The notes under the pieces were generated by a model, which had not been told where the DNA came from, made no database searches, and saw only the letters and a list, made by a program, of their open reading frames with translations. This document shows, piece by piece, positions 1 to 8,659 of a stretch of DNA of 64,000 bases. Positions within the stretch are counted from its first letter, which is position 1. Each line of letters begins with the position of its first letter. Position numbers and translations under genes: made by a program. Source of the DNA: Terriglobia bacterium (lineage in GTDB: Bacteria > Acidobacteriota > Terriglobia > Terriglobales > Acidobacteriaceae); the NCBI GenBank assembly GCA_020073565.1, contig JAIQEY010000013.1, positions 1 through 64,000 of the forward strand, in the 5' to 3' direction.

Positions 1-350
1 ACCGGCTTGTCCCAATCAAGCTTGCCCTCGCTGGCGAAGGTGCCGAGCGTGGCCACGGTGAACGACTTGGTGATCGAGGCGATCGGGAACAAGGTTTGGT
101 CCGTGACTGGCAAGTTGTTCCTCACGTCGCGCAGGCCGTAGCACTTGCTCAGAACGACTTTGCCATCTTTCACGATGGCGATGGCCGCGCCCGGGACCTT
201 CCACTCCTGCATGGTGCGTTGGACGTACGCGTCGAAGTCGCCGAGAGGGCCGGCGGCGGGTTTGGCGGGTTTCTTTTTCTCCGCAGTCGCAAGCAAAGAC
301 GCCGAGCAAAGAATCAGCAGGAGAAAGCGAGCGAGAAACCGCTTGCGCAT
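1..350 (-). CDS. Serine hydrolase / class C beta-lactamase-family protein (N-terminal part)
   Basis: Only the first ~116 codons are inside the window; the gene runs off the left edge. The product begins with a hydrophobic signal peptide (MRKRFLARFLLLILCSA), so it is probably exported. After it comes the typical start of the beta-lactamase/penicillin-binding-like esterase fold: a VPGAAIAIVKDGKVV segment and the catalytic S-x-x-K tetrad in PIASITKSFT. There are two tandem ATG codons (351-353 and 348-350). A GGAGG at 357-361 lies 6 bases from the second and only 3 from the first, so the second is preferred. Such proteins may be D-Ala-D-Ala peptidases, esterases or beta-lactamases; the visible part cannot tell which. 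Confidence 0.85.
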   Translation of the reverse strand, partial: MRKRFLARFLLLILCSASLLATAEKKKPAKPAAGPLGDFDAYVQRTMQEWKVPGAAIAIVKDGKVVLSKCYGLRDVRNNLPVTDQTLFPIASITKSFTVATLGTFASEGKLDWDKP

Positions 351-411
351 CATCGGCCTCCACGGGAGGTCGCCATTTTCCCATGCGGGATGGGGAGACG
401 CAAACGGGGGA

Positions 412-446
412 GTATAAAAAAGAAGGGCGCGAGGGATCGCGCCCTT
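412..446 (-). terminator. Intrinsic terminator downstream of rpoD
   Basis: A perfect 10-bp inverted repeat (423-432 and 437-446, 4-base loop GGGA) is followed, reading on the minus strand, by CTTTTTTATACT. Stem plus U-tract in the minus direction fits termination of the dnaG-rpoD transcript before the next minus-strand gene. Confidence 0.8.
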
Positions 447-457
447 TAGGTTATTCT

Positions 458-537
458 GCGGAGCTTCGCTCCGCTGGACAGCCGAGGGCGGCTGTCCCTC
501 CGTGGCAGGTGCCGGCCGGCGGGACGCCGGTGCTACC
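458..537. repeat. Cluster of short palindromic repeats
   Basis: Three palindromes lie in tandem between the terminator and the rpoD stop codon: GCGGAG/CTCCGC at 458-474, a 9-bp stem at 476-497 (GGACAGCCG/CGGCTGTCC), and a GCCGGC-rich palindrome at about 510-535. The last, read on the minus strand, begins GTAGCACCGGC and resembles the element at 16028-16112. It is intergenic with no coding potential. Confidence 0.6.
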
Positions 538-2232
538 TTAGTCTCTTACGCCGTCCATGAACGCTCGCAGTTTTCTCGAGCGGGATGGGTGGCGCAGCTT
601 TCTCAGCGCCTTCGCCTCGATCTGGCGGATGCGTTCGCGGGTGACAGCGAAGGACTGGCCGACTTCTTCTAACGTGTGTTCGCTGCCGTCTTCGAGGCCG
701 AAGCGCATTTTGATTACTTTTTCCTCGCGCGGGGTCAGCGTGCGCAATACCTGTCCGGTTTGATCTTTCAGGTTGACGTTGATGACAGCCTCGGCCGGAG
801 AAACGACCGCGCGGTCTTCGATGAAGTCGCCCAGATGCGAGTCTTCCTCTTCGCCGATCGGCGTTTCGAGGGAGATCGGTTCCTGCGCGATCTTCAGGAC
901 CTTGCGAACTTTCGCCACCGGGATGTCCATCCGCTTGGCGATTTCTTCCGACGTTGGCTCGCGTCCCAGTTCCTGCACCAGCTGACGTGACGTGCGGATC
1001 AGCTTGTTGATGGTTTCGATCATGTGCACTGGGATACGAATCGTACGCGCCTGATCAGCAATTGCACGAGTAATCGCCTGCCGAATCCACCACGTGGCAT
1101 AAGTTGAAAACTTATACCCGCGGCGATATTCGAACTTGTCCACAGCTTTCATCAAGCCGATGTTGCCTTCCTGAATCAGGTCGAGGAATTGCAGGCCGCG
1201 ATTGGTGTACTTCTTCGCAATCGAGACGACCAGGCGCAGGTTGGCTTCGATCAGCTCGCGCTTGGCCTGCTCGGCGTCCATGTCGCCCTGGATGATCTCG
1301 CGCTGGGTGCGCTTGAGTTCCTGGAACAGGACACCGGCTTCGACTTCGAGCTTCTCGAGTTCGCCACGGACGGTACGCGACTGTTTCTTGTATTCCTTCC
1401 GCTGTTCTTCGCTGCGCGTGGCTTCGGCTCTCTTCTCCAGGTTCTGGATCTGGCGGTCGAGCGCGCGCATGCCGTCGACGGTGCGATTGACGCGGTCGAT
1501 GAGGCGCTTACGTTCGTTGTTGGTGAAGCCTAACTTGCGCACCGCGAGCGACACGCGCACGACGGCGCGAGCCGTGTTGAAGCGGTAGCGGCGATGATCG
1601 CGTGGACGCTTTTTCAGGTTGACCGCGGCCAGTTTTTCCTGGAGCGGCGCCACCTTCTTGTAGAGCTTGTCGAGCGCGTAAATCTTGCTGAGAAATTCTT
1701 TCAGACGCTTATCGACGATCTCGTCGGTGATTTCCTCTTCGTCGAAGGTGACTAGCTCCTTGATGGAGCGGACGCCTTTTTCGAGGTCCTCGCCCAGGGC
1801 GAGGAGTTCGCGAATCACGATCGGCGAGCGCGAGAGCGCTTTCAGAACGCGGTTTTGGCCGCGCTCGATGCGCTTGGCGATTTCAACTTCGCCTTCGCGC
1901 GTGAGCAGCGGCACGGTTCCCATCTCGCGCAGATACATGCGGACGGGGTCATTGGTTTTTTCCAGAGCGCCGGGGGTTAAGTCGAGTTCGACGTCCTCGG
2001 AGCCTTCCTCTACTTCTTCGAATTTTTTTTCCAGATCGGTCGAAGGCATCTTCGAGCTTTCGAGTACATCGATGCCTTGCGTGCCGATCGTGGTCAGCAG
2101 ATCGTCGAGGTCTTCAGGAGAGTGCACATCGTGCGGGATGAGGTCATTGACCTGGTCATAGGTGAGGTATCCCTTCTCTTTGCCTGCGTCGATCAGCTTT
2201 TTTATGTCGTCGTACTTGTCGTCTAATGCCAA
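538..2232 (-). CDS. rpoD: RNA polymerase primary sigma factor RpoD (sigma-70)
   Basis: A 564-residue housekeeping sigma factor that directs RNA polymerase to most promoters. All domains are visible: region 1.1 at the N-terminus, region 1.2 ([21 protein letters not shown]), a charged nonconserved segment, region 2 with [29 protein letters not shown] and the -10 recognition helix [17 protein letters not shown], region 3, and region 4 ending in [20 protein letters not shown]. The length is normal for a group 1 sigma without a large insertion. It lies downstream of dnaG on the same strand, a common macromolecular-synthesis arrangement, but has its own candidate promoter at 2326-2334. Confidence 0.98.
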   Translation of the reverse strand: MALDDKYDDIKKLIDAGKEKGYLTYDQVNDLIPHDVHSPEDLDDLLTTIGTQGIDVLESSKMPSTDLEKKFEEVEEGSEDVELDLTPGALEKTNDPVRMYLREMGTVPLLTREGEVEIAKRIERGQNRVLKALSRSPIVIRELLALGEDLEKGVRSIKELVTFDEEEITDEIVDKRLKEFLSKIYALDKLYKKVAPLQEKLAAVNLKKRPRDHRRYRFNTARAVVRVSLAVRKLGFTNNERKRLIDRVNRTVDGMRALDRQIQNLEKRAEATRSEEQRKEYKKQSRTVRGELEKLEVEAGVLFQELKRTQREIIQGDMDAEQAKRELIEANLRLVVSIAKKYTNRGLQFLDLIQEGNIGLMKAVDKFEYRRGYKFSTYATWWIRQAITRAIADQARTIRIPVHMIETINKLIRTSRQLVQELGREPTSEEIAKRMDIPVAKVRKVLKIAQEPISLETPIGEEEDSHLGDFIEDRAVVSPAEAVINVNLKDQTGQVLRTLTPREEKVIKMRFGLEDGSEHTLEEVGQSFAVTRERIRQIEAKALRKLRHPSRSRKLRAFMDGVRD

Positions 2233-2301
2233 GACAGATTATCCTCGGGACGGCCGCCGGTTCTCGGACGCCAGCTCCTCAGCGGTGGGGTTGTTACGGA
2301 G

Positions 2302-2334
2302 TTGTGCAAGCGCACAAACCATAGAATTATAGCA
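2302..2334 (-). promoter_or_regulatory. Extended -10 promoter and leader hairpin for rpoD
   Basis: On the minus strand, TGC followed directly by a consensus TATAAT (2334 down to 2326) makes an extended -10 element. No good -35 is visible. Just past the expected start point lies a 6-bp hairpin (TTGTGC/GCACAA, 2302-2317). Transcription from here would give a leader of about 85 bases and uncouple rpoD from dnaG. Confidence 0.5.
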
Positions 2335-2445
2335 GGTTAGGTTGGATTCCCGCCAGTGTCGAAGGTCTGATTGTTTTGCCGCCGTCTGAACGTTCCTTCC
2401 GCTTGCTTATTTAGATGTCGGTGTGGGCTGATTCGTTCCACGGCA

Positions 2446-4446
2446 TCAGGAGGCCTGATCGGCTTTTTCGTCCAGTCCCGGGTCCATCAAAGCGCGCTTC
2501 AGACGCACTTTTTCTTGCAGCAGAGCCTGTCGTTCATCCATCGAAAGGCCGGGGCGCAGGAGCTGGCGCTGGCTGACCTCGAGGCGGCGGCGCAGATGAA
2601 TCCGGCGCAGCGCACGCACCGCGCCTTCCAGCGTTTCGGGGGTTAGTTCCTCTTCTTCGTGCATCAGGATGGACGCTAGCAGTCGGCGGTCGTCCTCGGT
2701 TTTGGGCAACTCCATCGGATCGGGCGTTTCGGGTCCCGCCCCCAACAAGGCTTCCATCAGGGATTGGGAGGCCAGCCCTTCATGGAGATGCTCGGACTGC
2801 AGCGCATATTGAGCCTGGCGTGCGGGGTCAAATCCTTCTTCAGCACCGTCGCGGGCGGAGAGGCGTCCTTCTCCTGATTGCATCTGGTTGGCGGAGGCGA
2901 GCGCGCGGATCAGAACGCGTTCGGCGCCGGTGATCTGGGCCTCCGCCGGAGCTTTGAGTTGTGCGGTCGAACGGGTGACGGCCGCATGCTTGAGTTCCTG
3001 CCGGAGCATGGATGAGTCAATGCCCAACTTTTGCGAGATTTCCATGGCGAGTTCGTCGCGGACGATTCGGCTGGGCACGCGCTGAATGTGAGGAAGCAGG
3101 TGATTGAGCGCCTTCACCTTGCCCTCGGGGCTCCGTACCGGGAACTGGGCACGAGCGCGGTCAATCAGGTAATCGAAATACTTTTGCGAATGCTTCAGGG
3201 CGTCGGCGTAGGCGTCTTTTCCCTTGCGGCGGATGAAGAGGTCGGGGTCGAAGCCGGTCTCGAGCGTTATCACGCGAATGTTGAATTCCTCTTCGACCAG
3301 GCGCCCCAGTGTGCGCTCGGTGGCGCGGGCGCCGGCGGTGTCGGGGTCGAAGTTCACGATGACGTTTTTGGAGAAGCGGCCGAGCAACTTGGCTTGCAGC
3401 TCGGTGAAGGCCGTGCCAGAGCTGGCGATCACGTTGTGAAAGCCGGCGGCGTAGACCGAGATGCAGTCCATCTGGCCTTCGACCAGGATGGAGTAATCGA
3501 GCTTGCGGATCGCTTCCTTGGCGTGGTCGAGGTTGAAGAGCACCCGCGATTTGGAATAGATCGGGGTTTCGGGCGAGTTCAGATACTTGGGGCCGGACTT
3601 TTCGTCGGTCGAGAGCGTGCGCCCGGTGAAGGCGATGACTTTTCCCTGGTCGTTGGCGATGGGGAACAGGACGCGGTTGCGGAATTTGGAGTAGATAGCT
3701 TCGGGCTTCGAGCTACGAGCTTCGAGCTTGGAGCCACCACCATCTCGCGGCGGCTGATCACTGGTCGTCGTTTGCTGTTCGGCCTTCGGACCGGAAGCTC
3801 CGGCACTCATCTCCGTAGTCCGATCATCCGCCCCCGGCCTTTGATTGCTCGCAGCTCGCGGCTCGTAGCTCGCAGCCTCTTTCCACGAGAATAGTCCGCT
3901 CTCCCGCAGTAATTCTTCATCGAACTCGCGGCGCAGGGCGTCGCGGAGCAGGAAGCCGGAGTCAGGGGCGTAGCCGATGCGGAAGCGGGCGATGGTTTCC
4001 TGATCGAGGCCTCGGCTTTTCAGATACTCGCGGGCATTTGCGCCTTCGGGACGCTTCAGACATTCCTGGAAAAATGCTACCGCGCGCTCGTGGACATCTA
4101 GCAGCGCCATGCGGAGTTTGGCTTCGTGCGCTTCCTGCGGACTCGAGAAGCTAACCTTGGGCATGGGCACGCCCAGCTTCTGTGCGATCAGGCGGACGGC
4201 TTCCGGGAAGGTGATGTTCTCGACTTTCTGCACGAAGCTGAACACGTCTCCGGAGGCGCCGCAGCCGAAGCAGTGGTAGAACTGGCGCGTGGCGTGGACC
4301 GAGAACGACGGCGTTTTCTCGTCGTGAAAGGGACAGAGGCCCGAGAAGTTCTGCGCGCCCGCCTTCTTCAGCTTGACGTAGTCGCCCACGATGCGGACGA
4401 TGTCGGCCTGCTGCTTAAGGGTTTCTTTGAAATTGTCGGACGTCAT
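2446..4446 (-). CDS. dnaG: DNA primase DnaG
   Basis: Synthesises RNA primers at the replication fork. From the chosen start (MTSDNFKETLKQ, 666 aa), the CHC2-type zinc finger ligands are C38, H41, C59 and C62. The catalytic core follows, with FRNRVLFPI and the TOPRIM block around ILVEGQMDCISVYAAG and NFDPDTAGA. The C-terminal third is the helicase-binding region and is weakly conserved. The frame is open up to 4593; an ATG at 4471-4473 is an alternative start and neither has a clear Shine-Dalgarno. Residues about 190-250 (DNA 3697-3879), between FSWKEA and YSKFRNRV, are an unusual Ser/Pro/Gly/Thr-rich insert made from an inverted-repeat element. The catalytic parts on both sides are intact and in frame. 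Confidence 0.95.
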   Translation of the reverse strand: MTSDNFKETLKQQADIVRIVGDYVKLKKAGAQNFSGLCPFHDEKTPSFSVHATRQFYHCFGCGASGDVFSFVQKVENITFPEAVRLIAQKLGVPMPKVSFSSPQEAHEAKLRMALLDVHERAVAFFQECLKRPEGANAREYLKSRGLDQETIARFRIGYAPDSGFLLRDALRREFDEELLRESGLFSWKEAASYEPRAASNQRPGADDRTTEMSAGASGPKAEQQTTTSDQPPRDGGGSKLEARSSKPEAIYSKFRNRVLFPIANDQGKVIAFTGRTLSTDEKSGPKYLNSPETPIYSKSRVLFNLDHAKEAIRKLDYSILVEGQMDCISVYAAGFHNVIASSGTAFTELQAKLLGRFSKNVIVNFDPDTAGARATERTLGRLVEEEFNIRVITLETGFDPDLFIRRKGKDAYADALKHSQKYFDYLIDRARAQFPVRSPEGKVKALNHLLPHIQRVPSRIVRDELAMEISQKLGIDSSMLRQELKHAAVTRSTAQLKAPAEAQITGAERVLIRALASANQMQSGEGRLSARDGAEEGFDPARQAQYALQSEHLHEGLASQSLMEALLGAGPETPDPMELPKTEDDRRLLASILMHEEEELTPETLEGAVRALRRIHLRRRLEVSQRQLLRPGLSMDERQALLQEKVRLKRALMDPGLDEKADQAS
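3697..3879. repeat. In-frame repeat element within dnaG
   Basis: The ends carry GCTTCGAGC-type repeats, with a perfect 12-bp inverted pair CGAGCTACGAGC (3709-3720) and GCTCGTAGCTCG (3861-3872). The left-end sequence nearly matches part of the element in the yajC-secD gap at 27239-27337 (about 24 of 27 bases by eye). The whole insert is open in the dnaG frame and encodes roughly 60 low-complexity residues where primases usually have a short loop. Confidence 0.7.
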
Positions 4447-4691
4447 GGGCGGCGCACACTGCTCCACGTTCATTGTGAGGCTTCGGGACGTTGAGAGGAA
4501 TAGAGCAGGGAGGCGATTGCTGTGGGAAAGGTGTGGAATATCGGGATGGATCGTTGATGCCGTTGGAAAAGTGCTGTCCTTGGGCTGGACCATCGGCGGA
4601 ATGGCAGGGTTCTCGGGATTGAGCGAGGTAGCTCGGGACGCCTGCTCTCGGATGAACCCTTTCAGACGCAGAACATTGAGATCTTCTTGGA

Positions 4692-4706
4692 CTCTGTATT
4701 ATAAAG
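4692..4706. promoter_or_regulatory. Operator-like palindrome upstream of the membrane-protein/regulator operon
   Basis: CTCTGTATTATAAAG is a near-palindrome that matches the perfect palindrome at 5771-5785 except at the centre and two arm positions. It ends four bases before a -35 hexamer, a natural place for the winged-helix regulator encoded by the second gene to act on its own operon. This is inferred from position and symmetry only. Confidence 0.5.
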
Positions 4707-4709
4707 TAC

Positions 4710-4738
4710 TTGACAATCATCGACCTGCTCGCTATCTT
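4710..4738 (+). promoter_or_regulatory. Sigma-70 promoter of the 4747-5752 operon
   Basis: A consensus TTGACA (4710-4715), a 17-base spacer and TATCTT (4733-4738). The expected transcription start, about 6-7 bases on, falls at 4744-4746. The ATG at 4747 would then be at or within three bases of the 5' end, so the mRNA would be essentially leaderless. No Shine-Dalgarno is seen before this ATG. Confidence 0.6.
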
Positions 4739-4746
4739 GCTTTCAT

Positions 4747-5376
4747 ATGGCAGAGCACCGGCCACGGAGATTCCATAGCGTCGTTCGTGAGCGCCGGCCT
4801 GGCGATCGTCCGCCTGACTTCAGCGCCGTCGACGATCTCCGCTTCATTCGGCAGACCATGGAGCGTTCCGTTGCCTTCACCGCGATCCCGGGATGGGGGA
4901 TGGTTGCGGTGGGTGCGACCGCGCTGCCGGCTGCGTGGCTCGCCTCGCGTCACGCGTTTGACCTGCGCTGGCTGGAAATATGGATCACGGAAGCGGTGCT
5001 CGCGGTGAGCGTGGCCATGGTCGCGATCCAGAACAAGGCAGCCCGCAGCGGCTTGCCGTGGACCAGCGGCCCAGGTCGTAAAGTCGCCTTGAGCTTCGCA
5101 CCTCCCGTGGCTGCGGCAGCCCTGCTCACCGCCCCATTATTCCGCGCTCACCTTGGACACACGCTGCCCGGCACATGGCTCCTCCTCTATGGTGTCGGCG
5201 TGATTGCGGGCGGCGCGTTTTCAGTCTCGATCGTACCCGTCATGGGTGTCTGTTTCATGATGGTGGGCGCGGCGGCTCTGTTCTTGCCCCTCCTGGGGAA
5301 CTGGGCCATGGCGGCTGGATTTGGCGGGCTGCATATTTTATTTGGGATTTGGATCGCCAGGAGGCACGGTGGCTAA
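4747..5376 (+). CDS. Conserved-type integral membrane protein, unknown function
   Basis: A 209-residue protein with a charged N-terminal stretch (~45 residues) followed by about five to six hydrophobic segments: around [76 protein letters not shown] and a last [12 protein letters not shown] recognise no catalytic motif. The stop codon overlaps the start of a winged-helix regulator by eight bases, so the two are translationally coupled. Membrane protein plus adjacent regulator suggests a sensor or partner pair, but the function is unknown. The promoter and operator-like site lie directly upstream. Confidence 0.8.
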   Translation: MAEHRPRRFHSVVRERRPGDRPPDFSAVDDLRFIRQTMERSVAFTAIPGWGMVAVGATALPAAWLASRHAFDLRWLEIWITEAVLAVSVAMVAIQNKAARSGLPWTSGPGRKVALSFAPPVAAAALLTAPLFRAHLGHTLPGTWLLLYGVGVIAGGAFSVSIVPVMGVCFMMVGAAALFLPLLGNWAMAAGFGGLHILFGIWIARRHGG

Positions 5377-5752
5377 AAGCCAGTCAGCACGAAGCGGCAC
5401 GCGGGTACAAGCGGGGACTTCCCACTCCAAAAGCCACGAACGCCGGGGGCCGGGCGAGATCCCGGACCTCGACCGCCTGATTCACGAGCGCATCCGGCTG
5501 GGAATCATCAGCGCTCTGGCGGTCAACGACTCGCTCAGCTTCAGTGACCTGAAGCGTTTGCTTCGCACCACCGACGGCAATCTCAGCGTGCACGCCCGCA
5601 AGCTTGAAGAAGGCGGCTACCTCACCTGCCGCAAGTTTTTCGAAGGCCGGATTCCGCGGACCGAATATCGTCTGACGGCCGCGGGGAGACGAGCTCTTGA
5701 ACAATATCTGCGCAATATGGAAGAAGTGATTCGGGTGGCGCGCGAGGGGTGA
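5369..5752 (+). CDS. Winged-helix transcriptional regulator
   Basis: A 127-residue protein from a GTG start with AGGAGG four bases upstream; the frame is open further 5', but that region overlaps the membrane-protein gene and has no ribosome site. After a basic, disordered N-terminus the core reads [18 protein letters not shown], then [20 protein letters not shown] (helix-turn-helix), then the wing [19 protein letters not shown]. This matches the small MarR/ArsR-like winged-helix family (HTH_34 type). It probably binds DNA as a dimer. Palindromes CTTTGTA-N-TACAAAG-like lie before its operon and before the next gene, making autoregulation and control of that gene the simplest model. Confidence 0.85.
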   Translation: MAKSQSARSGTRVQAGTSHSKSHERRGPGEIPDLDRLIHERIRLGIISALAVNDSLSFSDLKRLLRTTDGNLSVHARKLEEGGYLTCRKFFEGRIPRTEYRLTAAGRRALEQYLRNMEEVIRVAREG

Positions 5753-5770
5753 TTTTTTTGGGGCCTGCAG

Positions 5771-5785
5771 CTTTGTAATACAAAG
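5771..5785. promoter_or_regulatory. Perfect 15-bp operator-like palindrome
   Basis: CTTTGTA-A-TACAAAG is a perfect dyad with a single central base, 18 bases after the regulator stop codon and 21 bases before the next ATG. It may overlap the -10 region of the following gene (TGTAAT/TAATAC), so a bound dimer would block transcription. A weaker copy stands at 4692-4706. Confidence 0.6.
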
Positions 5786-5806
5786 AACATTGCGGAGATC
5801 GCGTTT

Positions 5807-6478
5807 ATGTGGCATTCCGGCATCCACAGCAACATGAATTTTCCCACGCCCGTGGCGGTGCTGGGATTCCTGGCAGCCGTCGCTGGCGTCGTCCTGAGCC
5901 TTCTTACGCTTCTCGTTTTCCTTTCCCTGCACAAAGCAAAATGGGCGCGTCGGGTCGGCGCGCTCGTGAGCGCGGGGGCGGTCGTTTATTTTGGTTTGTT
6001 ATTCGGATTCTCTCTGGGCAGCCACGAAGTCACGCTTGCGCCCGGCGAGGAGAAATACTTCTGCGAGATTGACTGCCACCTTGCCTATTCGGTGCGCGCC
6101 AGCCGCGAGGAACTCCAGAACGGTCAGCGGCTATTGCACGTCGCCCTCCGCACCCGCTTCGACGAAACCACCACTTCGCCCACCCGGCCCAAAGACGCTC
6201 CCCTCACGCCCAACCCGCGCGAGGTGCTGCTGCTCGACGGCCAGGGACGAGCCTACGCTCCGGCGACGATGACCGGCACCCCGATCACGCGCTCCCTGCT
6301 CCCCGCCCAATCCTACGAAACCGAACTTGTGTTTCACGTGCCCGCAGATGCAGGCCAGCTTCGACTGCTGCTGATCAGTTCGGGATGGGAAGAACATCTG
6401 CTGATTGGGGACGAGAACAGTCTGGGACATGAAAAGACGTATCTGGCGGTGCCGACGCCTGTGATTGGAAACGGATAG
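5807..6478 (+). CDS. Hypothetical membrane-anchored protein
   Basis: A 223-residue protein. Two hydrophobic segments near the N-terminus (about residues 12-42 and 48-68: VAVLGFLAAVAGVVLSLLTLL and VGALVSAGAVVYFGLLFGF) are followed by a ~150-residue beta-rich, probably extracytoplasmic domain with VTLAPGEEKYFCEIDCHLAYSV, LLHVALRTRFDETT and an immunoglobulin-like run towards ELVFHVPADA. The two Cys in FCEIDC may form a disulfide or bind metal. I do not recognise the family; the layout recalls DUF4352-like proteins. GGAG lies nine bases before the ATG; an internal ATG at 5834 is possible. The operator-like palindrome at 5771-5785 ties it to the regulator upstream. Confidence 0.7.
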   Translation: MWHSGIHSNMNFPTPVAVLGFLAAVAGVVLSLLTLLVFLSLHKAKWARRVGALVSAGAVVYFGLLFGFSLGSHEVTLAPGEEKYFCEIDCHLAYSVRASREELQNGQRLLHVALRTRFDETTTSPTRPKDAPLTPNPREVLLLDGQGRAYAPATMTGTPITRSLLPAQSYETELVFHVPADAGQLRLLLISSGWEEHLLIGDENSLGHEKTYLAVPTPVIGNG

Positions 6479-6481
6479 AGC

Positions 6482-6569
6482 AGTATTCCTCTGTGGCCCT
6501 CTGTGTCCTCGGTGGTTCAAGCTTTAGAATCCTAACCACAGAGGACACAGAGAGTCACAGAGGAATACT
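6482..6569. repeat. Long inverted repeat (CCACAGAGGACACAGAG family)
   Basis: Two 36-base arms (6482-6517 and 6534-6569) pair at 33 of 36 positions around a 16-base loop. The arms are built from CTCTGTG/CACAGAG units. The element sits between the convergent gene ends at 6478 and 6585. Related elements are at 25323-25399 and about 43260-43340. There is no U-tract, but a hairpin this strong could act as a bidirectional terminator or transcript end. Confidence 0.8.
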
Positions 6570-6584
6570 TCGACCTGACTTGCA

Positions 6585-7799
6585 CTACGCCAGAATCCCC
6601 ATGCGCTTCCCAACCCGCTCCAGCACTTCGAGCGCGCGCTGCAATTCTTCTTTTGTATGCGTTGCGGTCATGATCGTGCGCACTCGCGCCTTGCCTTCGG
6701 GAACGGTGGGGAACGCGATGCCGGTTCCGAGTACGCCTTCTTTGAACAGTTCGCGGGAGAACTCCATGGTCAGCCGGCCGTCGCCGATGATGATCGGCGT
6801 GATTGGAGTTTCGCTGGCGGGTGTGGTCCTGCCGCCGATGTCGAATCCAAGCAAGCCCAGTTCTTTCTTCCAGAAGCGGGTGTTCGCCCAGAGTTGCTCC
6901 ATCAGTTGCGGCTCGTTCTCCAGAACATCGAAGGCCGCTATGCAGGTCGCCGCGACTGACGGCGGATGGGACGTCGAAAACAGGAACGGGCGGGCGCGAT
7001 GGTAAAGATAGTCGATCAAATCGCGCGTCCCGCAGACGTATCCGCCCAGCGCGCCAATGGCTTTCGATAACGTCCCTACCTGAATGTCGACGCGCCCGTG
7101 CATGCCGAAGTGGTCGATCGTGCCGCGCCCGTTGCGTCCCAGCACGCCGGAGGAATGCGCATCGTCGACCATCATGATGGCGCCGTATTTCTCCGCCACC
7201 TCGCACAGACCCGGCAGCGGACCAATATCGCCGTCCATCGAGAACACTCCATCGCTGATCAAAAGTTTCTTCCCCGGCTGGCTCTTCACGCTAGCGAGTT
7301 GTTCATCCGCGTGAGCAACATCCTTGTGGCGGAAGACCAGAATCTTCGCGCGCGAGAGCCGGCACCCGTCGATGATCGACGCGTGGTTGAGTTCGTCGGA
7401 AATGATGAAGTCTTCTTTCCCCAGGATGGCCGAAACGGTTCCCGCGTTTGCTGTGAACCCTGACTGAAACACCACGCACGCCTCGACATTCTTGAAGCGC
7501 GCTATCTTCTCCTCCAGTTCCATGTGGATTTTCATCGTGCCGGCGATCGTGCGCACGGCACCTGACCCGACCCCGTACTTGCGTGTCGCTTCCAGCGCGG
7601 CCTCGCGCAACTTGGGGTGCGTCGTCAGCCCGAGGTAGTTGTTCGACGCGAGGTTGATCACTTTCCTGCCGTCAAACGTGCAGACGGGCGCCTGCTCATC
7701 GTCGAGCACGCGCAGCTTGAAGTGCGTACCCTTGGCTTTGAGCTCGTCCAGTTGGTCGGTCAGAAACGAGAGCGGGTTGGTGCGAGCGGCAGTGGCCAT
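6585..7799 (-). CDS. kbl: Glycine C-acetyltransferase / 2-amino-3-ketobutyrate CoA ligase
   Basis: A 404-residue alpha-oxoamine synthase. It is a PLP enzyme that cleaves 2-amino-3-ketobutyrate with CoA to glycine and acetyl-CoA, the second step of threonine breakdown. Seen: NLASNNYLGLTTHPKL near the N-terminus, the GSGAVRTIAGT substrate loop, the DELNHASIIDG motif, VDDAHSSGVLG (PLP-ring Asp and His) and the Schiff-base lysine K246 in TLSKAIGALGG. Length and order match Kbl. 8-amino-7-oxononanoate synthase (BioF) is the close alternative, and no tdh or bio gene is adjacent to settle it. GAGG precedes the ATG. Confidence 0.88.
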   Translation of the reverse strand: MATAARTNPLSFLTDQLDELKAKGTHFKLRVLDDEQAPVCTFDGRKVINLASNNYLGLTTHPKLREAALEATRKYGVGSGAVRTIAGTMKIHMELEEKIARFKNVEACVVFQSGFTANAGTVSAILGKEDFIISDELNHASIIDGCRLSRAKILVFRHKDVAHADEQLASVKSQPGKKLLISDGVFSMDGDIGPLPGLCEVAEKYGAIMMVDDAHSSGVLGRNGRGTIDHFGMHGRVDIQVGTLSKAIGALGGYVCGTRDLIDYLYHRARPFLFSTSHPPSVAATCIAAFDVLENEPQLMEQLWANTRFWKKELGLLGFDIGGRTTPASETPITPIIIGDGRLTMEFSRELFKEGVLGTGIAFPTVPEGKARVRTIMTATHTKEELQRALEVLERVGKRMGILA

Positions 7800-7965
7800 G
7801 AAAGACCTCGAATCGGCGTCGAAAACTTAACTAGTCTAATACTGCCAGCGATGCCCAGGAAAACTCGGCACGCGCCCGCTTCAGAAGAGTGCAAACCCCA
7901 AAATCCGACTCGGAGGGACTCTGATTCTGGCATGATAGGGGGCCATTCCTTTCTGAGGACCTTGC

Positions 7966-8655
7966 ATGAGTCATCCGGACGCGACGCGGGGCACGGTTTT
8001 CTTCTTCGATGTCGATAACACGCTGCTTGATAACGATCGGGTGGCGGAGGATCTGAAGCGGCATCTCGCAAGCAAAGTGGGTGAGGCGAGTGAGCAGCGT
8101 TATTGGGAAATCTTCGAGCAGTTGCGGACGGAGCTGGGCTATGCGGACTACCTGGGGGCGCTGCAACGGTATCGGCTGGAGCGACCGCGCGATCCGAAGC
8201 TGCTGGAGGTGTCGTATTTCATGGTGAATTATCCGTTTGCCAACCGGCTGTATCCGGAGTCGCTGGATGCGGTGGAGTACGCGCGGCGGCTGGGGCGAGT
8301 GGTGATTCTGAGCGACGGCGATGTGGTGTTTCAGCCGCGCAAGGTGGACCGGTCAGGTCTGTATGACACGTTTCAGGGGCACGTGCTGATCTACGTGCAC
8401 AAAGAACTGGAGCTGGAAGATGTGGAGGCGAAGTATCCGGCGGCGCATTACGTGATGGTGGATGACAAGGTGCGGCTGCTCGCGGCGATCAAGAAATATT
8501 GGGGAGCGCGGGTGACCACGGTGTTTCCGCGGCAGGGACACTACGCGCTGGATGCGGCGCTGGTGGCGCAGTATCCGAAACCAGATCTCACGATTGAGCG
8601 GATCGGAGAGTTGCAGAAATATTCGCTGGAGGAAATGCTGGCGGCCGCCGCGTAG
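7966..8655 (+). CDS. HAD-superfamily hydrolase
   Basis: A 229-residue haloacid-dehalogenase-type phosphatase or related hydrolase. Motif I is FFFDVDNTLLDND (nucleophile Asp and the +2 Asp), motif II VVILSDGD, motif III the basic RKVDRSG, and motif IV VMVDDKVRLL. A helical cap follows motif I (residues ~25-100), as in subfamily I HADs. The substrate cannot be read from sequence. It stands alone on the plus strand and converges with the PilZ gene, whose stop is only four bases away. Confidence 0.85.
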   Translation: MSHPDATRGTVFFFDVDNTLLDNDRVAEDLKRHLASKVGEASEQRYWEIFEQLRTELGYADYLGALQRYRLERPRDPKLLEVSYFMVNYPFANRLYPESLDAVEYARRLGRVVILSDGDVVFQPRKVDRSGLYDTFQGHVLIYVHKELELEDVEAKYPAAHYVMVDDKVRLLAAIKKYWGARVTTVFPRQGHYALDAALVAQYPKPDLTIERIGELQKYSLEEMLAAAA

Positions 8656-8659
8656 GCTC

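Noticed and set aside
3031..3894. 287-codon plus-strand frame opposite dnaG
   Set aside because: It is antisense to the primase; no motif or ribosome site.
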